The notes under the pieces were generated by a model that worked only from the letters and a program-made list of their open reading frames with translations, did no database searches and had not been told where the DNA came from. The translations under genes and the position numbers were made by a program. Source: Candidatus Kuenenia stuttgartensis (GTDB taxonomy: Bacteria; Planctomycetota; UBA11346). From it: a DNA stretch of 60,412 nucleotides. The stretch covers positions 1 to 60,412 of the forward strand of contig CAMCMZ010000013.1 in assembly GCA_945876185.1 (NCBI GenBank), read 5' to 3'. Below, one piece after another: positions 9,401 through 17,193 of the stretch. The stretch's first letter is position 1. The number at the start of each line of letters is the position of its first letter.

Positions 9401-11512
9401 GTCGGCCTCGTCCGCGTGCTTGCGGGCCTCATCGAGCAGCTTGTTCGCCTGGGCGAGTTCCTGACCGAGCTGGGTCCGATCGCTTTCGGCGGCGGTCTTG
9501 GCCTCCGCCGTCTGCTGCACCTGGGTGCGCAGCTCGGTGATCTCGGTGGTGAGTCTGGCCTGGTTCGCTTCGGCCACCGACTTGGCGTCGACGGTCTGCC
9601 GGATCTGACCGCGCAGTTCGGCGAGTTCGGCGTCGAGGCCGCGCTTGCGCTCGGCGAGCTTGACGACCGCCTCGCGGATCGACTCGGGATCGGGCTTTTC
9701 GCCGGCATCGACCGACATCGCGACATCGGCGACGTGCTCGGCCAGCACCGCGTCACCGCGCGCGGCGGCGACCACGGCGGCGGCGATGCGGTCCTGGGCC
9801 TGGTGCGAACGGGTGACCTCGCCGCGGGCGAGTTCGGTTTCATTGCGGGCTGCGGCCTGCGCCGCTGCGGCCTGGGCCGCGAGGGCGCTGACCACGCCCT
9901 GGGTGGCGGCGACCATGGCCTCGGGGCGTGATTCGCGGCTGGCGATGGCCTGGTCCAGCCGTTCGACGCTGGCGGACAACTGCGACGAACCGGCGTCGCC
10001 GGCGGTCTCTTTGGCGCGTGCAAGGGCGAGCTCGCGCACCTGTTCCGCCAGGGTGCGGTCGCAGGTGCGGGCAGCTTCGATTTCGCGGCGCTGCTCGGAC
10101 AGCAGCTGATCCAGGTTCGCGATGGCGGTGGTCAGACCCAGGGCGATCGACTGTTCATCGTCGAGGTCCGTGGGTTGCACCGCCGGCAGCCCGCCGGTCG
10201 ACACCAGGACACGGTTGAGCGCACTGAGTGGCTGGGTGAGGGCGGCCGCGCGTTCATGCCTGCCGCCAAGTTCGGCGAGCTGGCCGACCACTGCGACGGC
10301 GGCTTCGGCTCGGGCCTCGGCCGGGGCGGCGGCATCGCTGATCGTGGGCGACACGGCCACGGCTTCGCTGCCGCGCCGGGCCACAGCGGCCAACAGCTTT
10401 TCATAGGAGGCGCGGATCTGCTCGACCTCGGTCTCGGCGGCGTTGCGGGCCTCGTCGGCATCGTCGCGCATCTGCGCCAGCACCGCGATGCGCTTGCGGT
10501 CGCGCGCCATCGCGGCCGCGAGGTCGCGCGCCACGGCGGTCGCGCCGGCGAGCGATTCGGCGGGATTCTCGCCCTCGATCAGGGCGGAAGGCGCCTGCGG
10601 CTGGGCGGCCCCGGTGGCGGCGGCCACCGCAGTGTCGAGCGCGATCGCCTCATCGCGGGCACCAGCCAGCGCCTCAACCAGGCCTTCGACCGGCTGCGCC
10701 ACGTCGACCGCGTGCAGGCTGCCGGCCTTGAGCTGTTCCAAGAGGGCGAGATCGGCGGCGAGCAGTTGCGGCCCCGCGTCCTTCTTCGCCTGTTCCGCGA
10801 CGATCCCGCGCAGGCGCTCGAGGTCGGCGGCGAGGGTCTGGATGACGGCGGCGGCGACCTCGAAGTCGTGGTAGAACGCTTCTTCGGTGCCGGCGTCCTC
10901 GGCCACCGGGCTGGCCTCGGCGTGCTGGCTGCCGTAATAGGCGGCGTCGAGTCCGACCACGCCCTCGACCAGTCCGGCCGAGCGGGTGATCTGGGAGCGC
11001 ACGGTGCCGTGCAGGCGGTCTTTTTCGGCGATGGTCGACGACAAGAGTTGGATTTTCTCCTGCAACTCGTCCTGCAATTCGAAGTTGTCCTGCTGCAGGT
11101 CGGAATTGATGCGCTCGGTCTCGTCGAGTTTGGCGCGCAGGGCATTGATGGCGCTTTCGAAGTCGGCGGCGCTGCCCTGGGTGTTGCTCAACGCCTGGAG
11201 GACCTCCTCCTTCTCGCGCGTCAGGCGTGCGTTTTCGTTCTCGGCTTCCTTCTGACGCTGAATGCGGCGGGCGAGCTCTTCCTGGGTCTTGGCCAGCATC
11301 TCCTTTTTTTCCAGGTCACTGAACGTGTCCTCACGCCCGGCGAGCTGCTGTGCGAGGAGCGAGTCGATCCACTCGATGAGCTTTTTTTCGCTGATGACCT
11401 TCAGCTTGCGATTCTGACCCCGCTGGCGCACCAGGTCGGCGGCGGTGGTGGTTTCGCCAAGTCCGCCAAGACCCTGGACGATGTCGGGCAGTTTCTCATT
11501 GGGGCCGGTCAT
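6449..11512 (-). CDS. Giant coiled-coil protein (1687 aa)
   Basis: Almost the whole length is Ala/Glu/Arg/Leu-rich heptad sequence with no signal peptide or membrane segment. Several related non-coiled modules interrupt the coils. Three close copies, encoded near 8610-8650, 9222-9260 and 9742-9785, share the pattern V-AA---D-VLA---AD-A, then a P/I-EAV--LA-RK--L-AE helix. Looser relatives lie near 7510-7600 and 10290-10400. The last about 30 residues are Ser/Arg-rich. ATG 11510-11512 has a GAGGGA binding site about 8 bases upstream; the longer frame lacks one. The protein could be a cytoskeletal filament, an SMC-like clamp or a polar scaffold, but no ATPase motif is visible. The antisense frame is also open for more than 1100 codons, a composition artefact. 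Confidence 0.8.
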   Translation of the reverse strand: MTGPNEKLPDIVQGLGGLGETTTAADLVRQRGQNRKLKVISEKKLIEWIDSLLAQQLAGREDTFSDLEKKEMLAKTQEELARRIQRQKEAENENARLTREKEEVLQALSNTQGSAADFESAINALRAKLDETERINSDLQQDNFELQDELQEKIQLLSSTIAEKDRLHGTVRSQITRSAGLVEGVVGLDAAYYGSQHAEASPVAEDAGTEEAFYHDFEVAAAVIQTLAADLERLRGIVAEQAKKDAGPQLLAADLALLEQLKAGSLHAVDVAQPVEGLVEALAGARDEAIALDTAVAAATGAAQPQAPSALIEGENPAESLAGATAVARDLAAAMARDRKRIAVLAQMRDDADEARNAAETEVEQIRASYEKLLAAVARRGSEAVAVSPTISDAAAPAEARAEAAVAVVGQLAELGGRHERAAALTQPLSALNRVLVSTGGLPAVQPTDLDDEQSIALGLTTAIANLDQLLSEQRREIEAARTCDRTLAEQVRELALARAKETAGDAGSSQLSASVERLDQAIASRESRPEAMVAATQGVVSALAAQAAAAQAAARNETELARGEVTRSHQAQDRIAAAVVAAARGDAVLAEHVADVAMSVDAGEKPDPESIREAVVKLAERKRGLDAELAELRGQIRQTVDAKSVAEANQARLTTEITELRTQVQQTAEAKTAAESDRTQLGQELAQANKLLDEARKHADEADRAGVRLNAELASAKAEAQAAKTEAQAAKAEAQEKAQAERERAQALAATVSAATSNDPVLAAAFAPSPVSTAKPATDRFTKERAENAPAPDLTPLPIHEAVARLAARKQVLAEESTRLAGERDALRLEAEQGKAQLATALAQLRQTQEADIRHTGEARALTAELETAKTRVEEAVRKGEAYRLELEAKEARISETAILRAGLKAENAKLQSQLAETQRETERLGAELAAATAATAAAQARAQLHLQQVKTLSASVVAAAQGDEVLADSAADLALVSEQADGTADVPIVSQLQETVQHLVERKQALVAESTRLAAELTTVTSERDAAQSRATAAIDENKETSENAREIIGVLTQKREALEKTGAELRFRLDDTQAKLSAAAARAGTAETANRQLAEALAAVAATQTPDGSANLPAIDDARVDLELALSQLPAEGETGVQVAADLGLQLAESGKRLAEALVARRQAETQVFSRTKEGQRSLIGEVDRLNNELAGARTELEDSQAAARRHQAEVVAIRQEMADQAGALAAKVQEITANRSELLALRAELSVTSDRVRDQERRLAEIRTQAAQTTRQLDEQRQETAATLVRAETAEQNQLEIAQALRSLISNASLAGNDPDDLVTRAAAKLEMAKATGGEHLTGAGKAFVEAVRDRVGTLARELASVHGQLAGAKVEEERNSKELAQLRAVVVDREHQLEQSQTALDQAQVQAREQQTQIEAERERAAKREQEFRQLQDQLRTAQADLDEGRARGETASGHLGDEVARLREDFTRAEAEALRLRSESHDLAARLEASDARAKRTREELTRSLEQRDKVIQEKDRQLDALADLNADAAGLKAEVTALGEKLRAANERLAQFESLTGQAAGQEGRSVDLVKELRRTQAERDSLREARSRIEAELTDSRSAADEATAVADRVRRELTSFQEEVAKTLANMRRDKQAVESDKVRLDVENKGLKAKLRRYTESSASSTKSRSSLPGPDTNPGR

Positions 11513-11747
11513 GGGATGTTCCCTCGGGTGGACCGGCTCGCCGCCGGTGCGGATGCTTGTCCCGCAGGTTGTTGGATTGGCAAGGACCGGCAGGGGCAGC
11601 CCCCGCACTCGCCCCGGGCGATGTGATACACGAAATTCAGGTTTGGGACTGCGGATCCCTGACGAAATGCGAAATCCATTGCTGGCGCTCCCGGCTGAGG
11701 CCGCCGAGGCCGGCTGGCGACCGGGGAGCCTCGGGCAAGGTGTCGGC

Positions 11748-12605
11748 ATGCAATCTTCGATGAAATCGGCCGATCAAACCTGCCTGCACTCCTTCCCCGC
11801 CTACCTGCGCAGCCGTGGCCTGGCTGAGACCTCCATCCGCCATTATCGTTGCCAGGTGCAGCGTTGCCTGCGTCACCATGACCAGGGACTCAGCGACGCT
11901 GCGCTGATCGCCTGGTGTCTGGCTCTGGCCGGCTCGCGGCGATCCGGCAGCAGCATCTACCGGCTCACCTACCAGGCCTTGCAGCATTGGTGGCGCTCCC
12001 GGCACCAGGCCGCCCTGCCGGCGGGGTGTCCGCGCCCACGCCGGCCGCCGGAGCGCCCTGGCCGCGCTCTTGCCCCGGCCGTCATCGCCGCGCTTTTGGC
12101 CGAGGTAGCGTCACCGGCCCATCGACGCATTCTCGCGGTCTGCTACGGGTCCGGCCTGCGCCTGGGCGAGGCCTGCCGGCTGCGCTTTGAAGACCTGGCG
12201 CCGGACCGCCAGGCGCTCTTTGTCCAGCGGCAGAAAGGAGGCGGCAGCCGCTGGAGCCTCTTGTCGCCGGCCTTGCATGGTCTGTTGGCCCCACCGCCGT
12301 CAGCCACCGGCTGGTTGTTCCCCGGCAGCGGGGAAGCCCCCATCCGCACCGAAGCGGTGGCCCAGGCCTTCCGCCGGGCCCGCACCCGCCTGGGATGCGA
12401 CCGCAGCCTCACCATCCACTGCCTGCGCCATAGTTTCGCCACCCAGATGCTGCAGGCTGGAGTCACCATCGAAGATCTGCGCCGGTTGCTCGGCCATCGC
12501 TCCCTGGAAACCACCGCCCTCTACCTGACCCCGATGCACGGCCGGACACCGGTCGACCAAGTCGATCTGATCGCCGGACTCGGCCTGGCCCAGCCAAGGA
12601 AGTAA
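11748..12605 (+). CDS. Tyrosine recombinase (XerD/phage-integrase family)
   Basis: This 285-residue protein has an N-terminal SAM-like core-binding domain (residues 12-95, FPAYLRSRGLAETSIRHYR) and a complete catalytic domain. The catalytic set is Arg138 (GSGLRLGEA), Lys163, His224 and Arg227 (HCLRHSFAT), His250 (LLGHRS) and the nucleophile Tyr259 (TTALYL). ATG 11748 has an AAGG binding site about 9 bases upstream; ATG 11760 is an alternative. It points toward the leader-distal end of the CRISPR array and stops 39 bases before it. It could be a chromosomal Xer-like or a mobile-element recombinase. No attachment site was found. Confidence 0.85.
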   Translation: MQSSMKSADQTCLHSFPAYLRSRGLAETSIRHYRCQVQRCLRHHDQGLSDAALIAWCLALAGSRRSGSSIYRLTYQALQHWWRSRHQAALPAGCPRPRRPPERPGRALAPAVIAALLAEVASPAHRRILAVCYGSGLRLGEACRLRFEDLAPDRQALFVQRQKGGGSRWSLLSPALHGLLAPPPSATGWLFPGSGEAPIRTEAVAQAFRRARTRLGCDRSLTIHCLRHSFATQMLQAGVTIEDLRRLLGHRSLETTALYLTPMHGRTPVDQVDLIAGLGLAQPRK

Positions 12606-12644
12606 TCGCTCTGCCCCGGGATCGCGGCCGTCCCGGCCGCTTGA

Positions 12645-13770
12645 GTTGCATCCCCGCGTAGGCGGGGTCGCTGCCCTGGGAGCGCGACGCTCCGCGTCGC
12701 TCGTCAGTTCATCCCCGCGTAGGCGGGGGCGGCCACCACAAGGCTGGGTGCATACAAATGACCACAGGTCTATCCCCGCGTAGGCGGGGGCGGCGCCTGG
12801 TTCTGGTAGACGCCATCCACGTAATACGGTCTATCCCCGCGTAGGCGGGGGCGGCACCCTGGTGACAGCGCTGCGGCTCGACCCCGGCGGTCTATCCCCG
12901 CGTAGGCGGGGGCGGCCTCCGCGATGTCGCTCAGGATCTCGCGTCGGCGGGTCTATCCCCGCGTAGGCGGGGGCGGCGGGCCGCGAGCCTCGCGCATCAC
13001 GACCGACAGCGGTCTATCCCCGCGTAGGCGGGGGCGGCGCCAGTCGGGCCGCGCCTGGCAGATGCCGGTCAGGTCTATCCCCGCGTAGGCGGGGGCGGCG
13101 GCGATCATCGGTTCGGCGCTCGCTGTTCCGTCGGTCTATCCCCGCGTAGGCGGGGGCGGCCAGCCGGTGTCCTGGTAGGAGGATGAGCGTCGAGGTCTAT
13201 CCCCGCGTAGGCGGGGGCGGCTTGCTCAGGTAGGCCGACGTCACCGGCTTGTACGGTCTATCCCCGCGTAGGCGGGGGCGGCAGTTCGGCCAAGCTGCGA
13301 TTGGTCGCGCTGCCAGGTCTATCCCCGCGTAGGCGGGGGCGGCCAGCTGGCGACCGACACCGCCAACGGGATCCCAGGTCTATCCCCGCGTAGGCGGGGG
13401 CGGCCGCTAGTCGCACTCCGGAACGCTGCCCCGGACGGGTCTATCCCCGCGTAGGCGGGGGCGGCTCGACTCCTCGGCGCTGCAATGCCGAACCTGTGGG
13501 TCTATCCCCGCGTAGGCGGGGGCGGCATTTCCAGTCTGCGCCAAAGCTGCGGGGATACCGGTCTATCCCCGCGTAGGCGGGGGCGGCGCAGTCCAGCCCG
13601 TAGTTGGGGAGTCTGGCGGGGGTCTATCCCCGCGTAGGCGGGGGCGGCCCCGGTCAGAGCGGAAAAGGCGGCGCGGCTAGCGGTCTATCCCCGCGTAGGC
13701 GGGGGCGGCCTCGGGCGCGTGCGCAGCGAGGCGCTGTCCTGGGGTCTATCCCCGCGTAGGCGGGGGCGGC
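12645..13770 (-). CRISPR. Type I-E CRISPR array, 19 repeats and 18 spacers
   Basis: Repeats of 28 bp alternate with 33-bp spacers at an exact 61-bp period, with repeat starts from 12645 to 13743. The repeat core is CCCCGCGTAGGCGGGG flanked by GGTCTAT on the left and GCGGC on the right in plus-strand view. Read on the minus strand, it ends in GGGGATAGACC, matching the I-E consensus end GGGGAT-AACCG. Repeats at 12767-13770 are identical. The repeat at 12706 has an altered 5' edge, and the one at 12645 differs at both edges. Degeneration at this end marks it as leader-distal, so the array is transcribed on the minus strand from the cas2 side. Confidence 0.98.
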
Positions 13771-13818
13771 TCTCGGTCGGTTTGACCGGAACGGCACGCT
13801 ATCTCCAGCTTTAATCTG
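13771..13818 (-). promoter_or_regulatory. Putative short CRISPR leader
   Basis: Only 48 bases separate the cas2 stop codon from the first intact repeat. This end must hold the leader by array polarity. The stretch contains TTAATCTGTCAAA, the most AT-rich part of the locus. Either the leader extends into the 3' end of cas2 or the array is transcribed as the tail of the cas operon. No confident promoter is seen. Confidence 0.5.
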
Positions 13819-14157
13819 TCAAAGTGGCGTGTTTTCTGGCCGGGCCGGGGCCAGTGGGGTCGGCGGCAGTTCCTTGCGGATGAGCACCAGATCGTCGTAG
13901 ACGGTGAATTCCTGGGCGGGATGGCCGAGGGTTAGCAGGCCCTGACCGCTGGGTTCGCGGTTGTCCTGCCAGGTCAGGATGATGCTGCCCTGGCCGGGTT
14001 GGAACCAGTCGGCTAGGACTTCCCAGATCCGGCGGCGCACGCCGGCGTTCAGGTTCGGGGCGGTGTAGACGCCGGGGGCGATTTCCAGCATGCAGCTGGC
14101 CAGGAAGCCACGGGTGCGGTCGGCCACATCGCGGGTCACGACCACGGTCATGCTCAT
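13819..14157 (-). CDS. cas2: Cas2e, CRISPR adaptation protein
   Basis: This 112-residue Cas2 of the I-E (CasB/Cas2e) type has the start MSMTVVVTRDVADRTRGFL, the middle segment APGVYTAPNLNAGVRRRIWE and GSIILTWQDN. It forms the central dimer of the Cas1-Cas2 integrase that inserts new spacers at the leader end. It overlaps cas1 by 4 bases (ATGA) and is the last gene before the array. The length is slightly above the roughly 95-100 residues usual in Enterobacteria because of a Pro-rich tail. Confidence 0.95.
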   Translation of the reverse strand: MSMTVVVTRDVADRTRGFLASCMLEIAPGVYTAPNLNAGVRRRIWEVLADWFQPGQGSIILTWQDNREPSGQGLLTLGHPAQEFTVYDDLVLIRKELPPTPLAPARPENTPL

Positions 14158-15032
14158 GCCAGGTTCCGCGCCACGCCGAAGACTTCTTTGATGCGGTCGA
14201 TCATGGTGGCGATCAGGTCCTGGTCGCGGAAGGCCTTGGCGGCCAGGCGACGGACCTGCCGTTCGAGGCCCAGCTGGGGGTCTTTCTCATGGGCGCGCAC
14301 GGCGGCGAAGGCCACCGGCACGGTGAGGCTGGTGCGGAAGAGGTCGGCCACGTCCAGGTTCCAGGCGATGCCGCTGTCTTCATGGATGAAACCCAGGGCC
14401 GGGATGGTGCCGGTGGCGGCCACTGCAATCATCGCCGCACCCTCCACCGCGGTGGCGGCGTGGTTGATGGCCTGGTTGGGGGCGTCATCGCGGTCAGGAT
14501 TCTGCCGGTCATAACGCCGGCCCTGCCAGTTGATGCCGAACTGGCGCGCGATCTGCAGGTAGGACTCTTTCATCCGCGCGCCTTCGATGCCGCGCAGCAC
14601 GGTGATGTCCTCATGCGGCAGGAGTTCGCCCAGGCGCAGGGCATACAGCCGCCGCGCCACCAGCAGGCGGCCGCCATTGAGGTCGCTCCAGAGTTTCACC
14701 TGTTCGCGGGCGCAGACCGATTGGTCTGGGGCCAGGGGCGGGGCGGAATAGCAGCGCACCCCGTCGGTGCCCACCGCCAGGAGGCCGGTGTGGTGGCGGG
14801 CGCACAGGCGCAGCACGTCGTGGCTGACCGAAGTGCCCGGCCCCAGCAAGAACAGCGACACGGTCTGGAACGGGATGCCGTAATCGCCGCTGGGCAGTTC
14901 TGAACCTTTGGCGGCGGTGAAGCGGACGCTGCCGTCTTCGACGTACAACTTGCCGCGCGACAACCACAGCAGCCCATGCCGGTCGGCCTGAGGGATGCGG
15001 GCGGTTTCGAGGCCGAGGCGACCGGGGAGCAT
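14154..15032 (-). CDS. cas1: Cas1e, CRISPR integrase
   Basis: This 292-residue Cas1 of the I-E subtype is the metal-dependent nuclease-integrase of spacer acquisition. The metal ligands are visible: Glu150 in RGIEGARMK, His217 in LGFIHEDSG and Asp230 in NLDVADLFR. The N-terminal part begins LETARIPQADRHGLLWLSRG, as in typical Cas1e. It is coupled to cas2 by a 4-base overlap. Its start lies 4 bases after the stop codon of a PIN toxin gene, so a TA module separates it from cas6e. Confidence 0.97.
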   Translation of the reverse strand: MLPGRLGLETARIPQADRHGLLWLSRGKLYVEDGSVRFTAAKGSELPSGDYGIPFQTVSLFLLGPGTSVSHDVLRLCARHHTGLLAVGTDGVRCYSAPPLAPDQSVCAREQVKLWSDLNGGRLLVARRLYALRLGELLPHEDITVLRGIEGARMKESYLQIARQFGINWQGRRYDRQNPDRDDAPNQAINHAATAVEGAAMIAVAATGTIPALGFIHEDSGIAWNLDVADLFRTSLTVPVAFAAVRAHEKDPQLGLERQVRRLAAKAFRDQDLIATMIDRIKEVFGVARNLA

Positions 15033-15036
15033 GGGG

Positions 15037-15447
15037 TCAGCAATCGGTGAGGTGGCGCACCTGTGGCGACCTGACCCGGAACAAGGGCGAGGACGTGCGT
15101 TCGGTGGTCACCAGTTCATCGCACCCGCAGTTCCTGGCGGCGGCGACATGCAACGCGTCACAGGCTCCCAGGCCGTATTCGGTGGCGATAGTCAAGGCTT
15201 CGGCGGCCACCAACGACAGGTCAGGCGGTTCGTGGGCGACCATCACCGTGAAGAAACGTTGCAGGAAAGTGGTTTCCTGAATACGGCCATGGAACATCGG
15301 TTTTGGCAACACCTCCAGACGGAGGAAGATTGATGAAGCAAAGCGGCGTTGCCGATCGTCCAACAGTTTCCAGGCCAGGGCCTGCACCGTCGGCTCGGCG
15401 CGAAGGGCGGCGATGAGGACGCCGGCATCCAGGTAGGTGACGCTCAT
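15037..15447 (-). CDS. VapC-like PIN domain toxin inside the cas operon
   Basis: This 136-residue PIN domain protein carries the acidic residues expected of the ribonuclease fold: Asp7 (VTYLDAGVLIAAL), Glu45 (FLRLEVL), Asp97 (GLGACDALHVAAA) and Asp110/Glu111 (CDELVTTE). It overlaps the upstream antitoxin gene by 4 bases and lies 4 bases before cas1 on the same strand. Expression with cas1-cas2 is therefore very likely. VapC-type toxins cleave tRNA or rRNA; the target here is unknown. Confidence 0.88.
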   Translation of the reverse strand: MSVTYLDAGVLIAALRAEPTVQALAWKLLDDRQRRFASSIFLRLEVLPKPMFHGRIQETTFLQRFFTVMVAHEPPDLSLVAAEALTIATEYGLGACDALHVAAARNCGCDELVTTERTSSPLFRVRSPQVRHLTDC

Positions 15448-15677
15448 GCCCGTTCACCCCGTCGTTGGGCGACCTCGGCATTGATTTCATCCAGACTCAT
15501 CGTCGGTTCGCCAGCCTGGGCGATGGATTGGGCCAGAATCTTCATTTCGGCCAGGGCCTGTTGGCGTTGCTCCGGCGAAGGGCCCGACTTCAGTTGCCGG
15601 ACATAGACCAGCAGCACGGCCTGGTGACCGGGAGACAGATCAGCGATTTCCCGGGTGATGAGATCGGCGGTGGTCAT
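15444..15677 (-). CDS. Antitoxin partner of the PIN toxin
   Basis: This 77-residue all-helical protein (ITREIADLSPGHQAVLLVYV, then a charged linker and MSLDEINAEVAQRRGERA) has the size and pattern of small VapB/DUF2281-like antitoxins: an N-terminal helix-turn-helix-like part and a flexible toxin-binding C-terminus. It is coupled to the toxin (ATGA overlap) and follows cas6e after 30 bases. The exact family is uncertain; the role comes mainly from the pairing. Confidence 0.72.
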   Translation of the reverse strand: MTTADLITREIADLSPGHQAVLLVYVRQLKSGPSPEQRQQALAEMKILAQSIAQAGEPTMSLDEINAEVAQRRGERA

Positions 15678-15707
15678 GGGCAGCTCCTGGTCAGTATTGG
15701 ACAGAAA

Positions 15708-16436
15708 TCATGATGCCGCCGGCTTGACCAGCACCATCCCAAACCCGAAAGCCCGATGCCGACCCACGCCGCGCGCCAGGGCTTGGCGGAAGGCGGTGGG
15801 GTCGGTGAGGGTCAACCGGCCGGTGAAGCGCACCTCGGGGAGGCGCAAGCGGCCATCGCCCCGACCGCGCCAGACGGTACCGGAACCCTGACCTGTCCCC
15901 CGATGCGGACGCAACCAGCCGGACACCTGGCAATCGATCAAAGCGGCTCCGGAATCCGGCTTCCAATGGGTGCGCAACCAATCGGCATAGACCACGCGTG
16001 GATCCAGGCTGGATTCAGGCACGCCTGTGCGTCGGGCCTGCCAGTTCAGCGCATCGTGCTCGCTGGCCTTGTCGGCATCCCGTTTGCCGTGCCGCACCAC
16101 CGGGCAGGCCCGCAGGTCAAAGGCCAGGCGTTGTCCGGCGCGAAAGGTCGGCATGGGCTTCGAGCGGGAGGCCTCGGTCAGGATGGACTGCCGCTGCGCG
16201 CCTGTGGCCGGCAGTTTGGACAGATCCAGGGGGTGCCCGGCATACGCCCAAAGCCAGGCGCGGTCAGCCTGGAAGAACCACGGCTTGGGCGCGGCGGCCT
16301 TGCCGAACAGGCCGCAGAGCAAGGCATGCAGGACGTAGCCGTGATCCTGGTCATCGGCGGGAATGCGCTGATCCAGGGCGATGCGGGCCAGACCGGCGGG
16401 GTCAACCGCCAGACGCCAAAGGTGCAGTTCATCCAT
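15708..16436 (-). CDS. cas6e: Cas6e (Cse3/CasE) crRNA endoribonuclease
   Basis: This 242-residue protein belongs to the Cas6e family. It starts HLWRLAVDP, has the likely catalytic histidine His37 in DHGYVLHALLCGLFG, and ends with a glycine-rich loop, GVGRHRAFGFGMVLVKP, typical of these RAMP proteins. It cuts the pre-crRNA at the base of the repeat hairpin and stays in Cascade. The gene overlaps cas5e by 8 bases. Confidence 0.95.
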   Translation of the reverse strand: MDELHLWRLAVDPAGLARIALDQRIPADDQDHGYVLHALLCGLFGKAAAPKPWFFQADRAWLWAYAGHPLDLSKLPATGAQRQSILTEASRSKPMPTFRAGQRLAFDLRACPVVRHGKRDADKASEHDALNWQARRTGVPESSLDPRVVYADWLRTHWKPDSGAALIDCQVSGWLRPHRGTGQGSGTVWRGRGDGRLRLPEVRFTGRLTLTDPTAFRQALARGVGRHRAFGFGMVLVKPAAS

Positions 16437-17193
16437 GGCGGGTGGCTCCGGCTGCGGGTGGAAGGTCGATGCGGCCGTGCCGGATCAGTCGGCGTCCGGT
16501 GACGTATTGTTCCCGCCAGTCGCGTTCATCAACCACGGCCTCCACCGTGCTGTTTTCTGGTGCGGGCGCTGCAGACGCTGCCGGCGCTTCCGGCCACCAT
16601 ACATCCAGCGCCGACTGACGACCCTGGCCATGCCGATGCCGCCAGGGCGGGGTCTGTCGCAAGGCGTCGAGCAGACTGGGCGATTCGACCAGGCCGATCA
16701 GCAGGCGACCAGCCGGCAGACAAGGCTTGCGCCCGATGAACAGGGGTCGGGCCGGATGGTCGAGGGCGGTGGCGAGCTGGTCGAGCGCAGGCGCTTCCCC
16801 GGCCGGTTCCAGGGTCAGGGCCACGGTCTGGATGCGCGAGGCATGATACGAACGGAGGCGGATGTGGGTGCCTTCGGCCGCTTCGCCGCCTTTGCGGCCC
16901 TGGGGGGCATCCCAGGTGGTCCAGCCGTCCTCTTTGAGGAAATCCTGGCCCAGATCAGCGGTTTGATAATCCACGACCACCTGGCCGGGGGCATCTACAC
17001 GGCTGGCCACGCGCAGGCGTTCTTGGATGCGGTTCAGTCGTTCGGCGTCGGCGTGGTCTAGTCCCAAGGCGTTAGCCAGCAGGCCGGTGATCAGCGAACG
17101 GCCGGGATGCGCGGTGGTTGGGCCGCGGGCATCGACGCAGACCCCGCCGAAACTCATCAGCGGCGCATCCAGGCGCAGGAGCAGTACGCGCAT
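16429..17193 (-). CDS. cas5e: Cas5e (CasD) Cascade subunit
   Basis: This 254-residue RAMP protein has the canonical Cas5 start MRVLLLRLDAPLMSFGGV and the later motifs GRSLITGLLANALGLDHADA and LFIGRKPCLPAGRL. It binds the 5' handle of the crRNA and contacts Cas8e. Its ATG shares one base with the cas7e stop codon (TGATG), which indicates translational coupling. A much longer frame upstream of the ATG is only a shadow of cas7e. Confidence 0.95.
   Translation of the reverse strand: MRVLLLRLDAPLMSFGGVCVDARGPTTAHPGRSLITGLLANALGLDHADAERLNRIQERLRVASRVDAPGQVVVDYQTADLGQDFLKEDGWTTWDAPQGRKGGEAAEGTHIRLRSYHASRIQTVALTLEPAGEAPALDQLATALDHPARPLFIGRKPCLPAGRLLIGLVESPSLLDALRQTPPWRHRHGQGRQSALDVWWPEAPAASAAPAPENSTVEAVVDERDWREQYVTGRRLIRHGRIDLPPAAGATRHG

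Noticed and set aside
6434-9931. 1165-codon plus-strand ORF antisense to the coiled-coil gene
   Set aside because: Gly/Leu/Gly-rich composition is the reverse image of Ala/Glu/Gln coiled-coil codons in GC-rich DNA. There is no domain pattern, and the minus-strand gene has a binding site and heptads.
12606-12644. Leader on the recombinase side of the array
   Set aside because: The repeats nearest this side are degenerate and the repeat orientation matches minus-strand transcription, so this is the trailer end.
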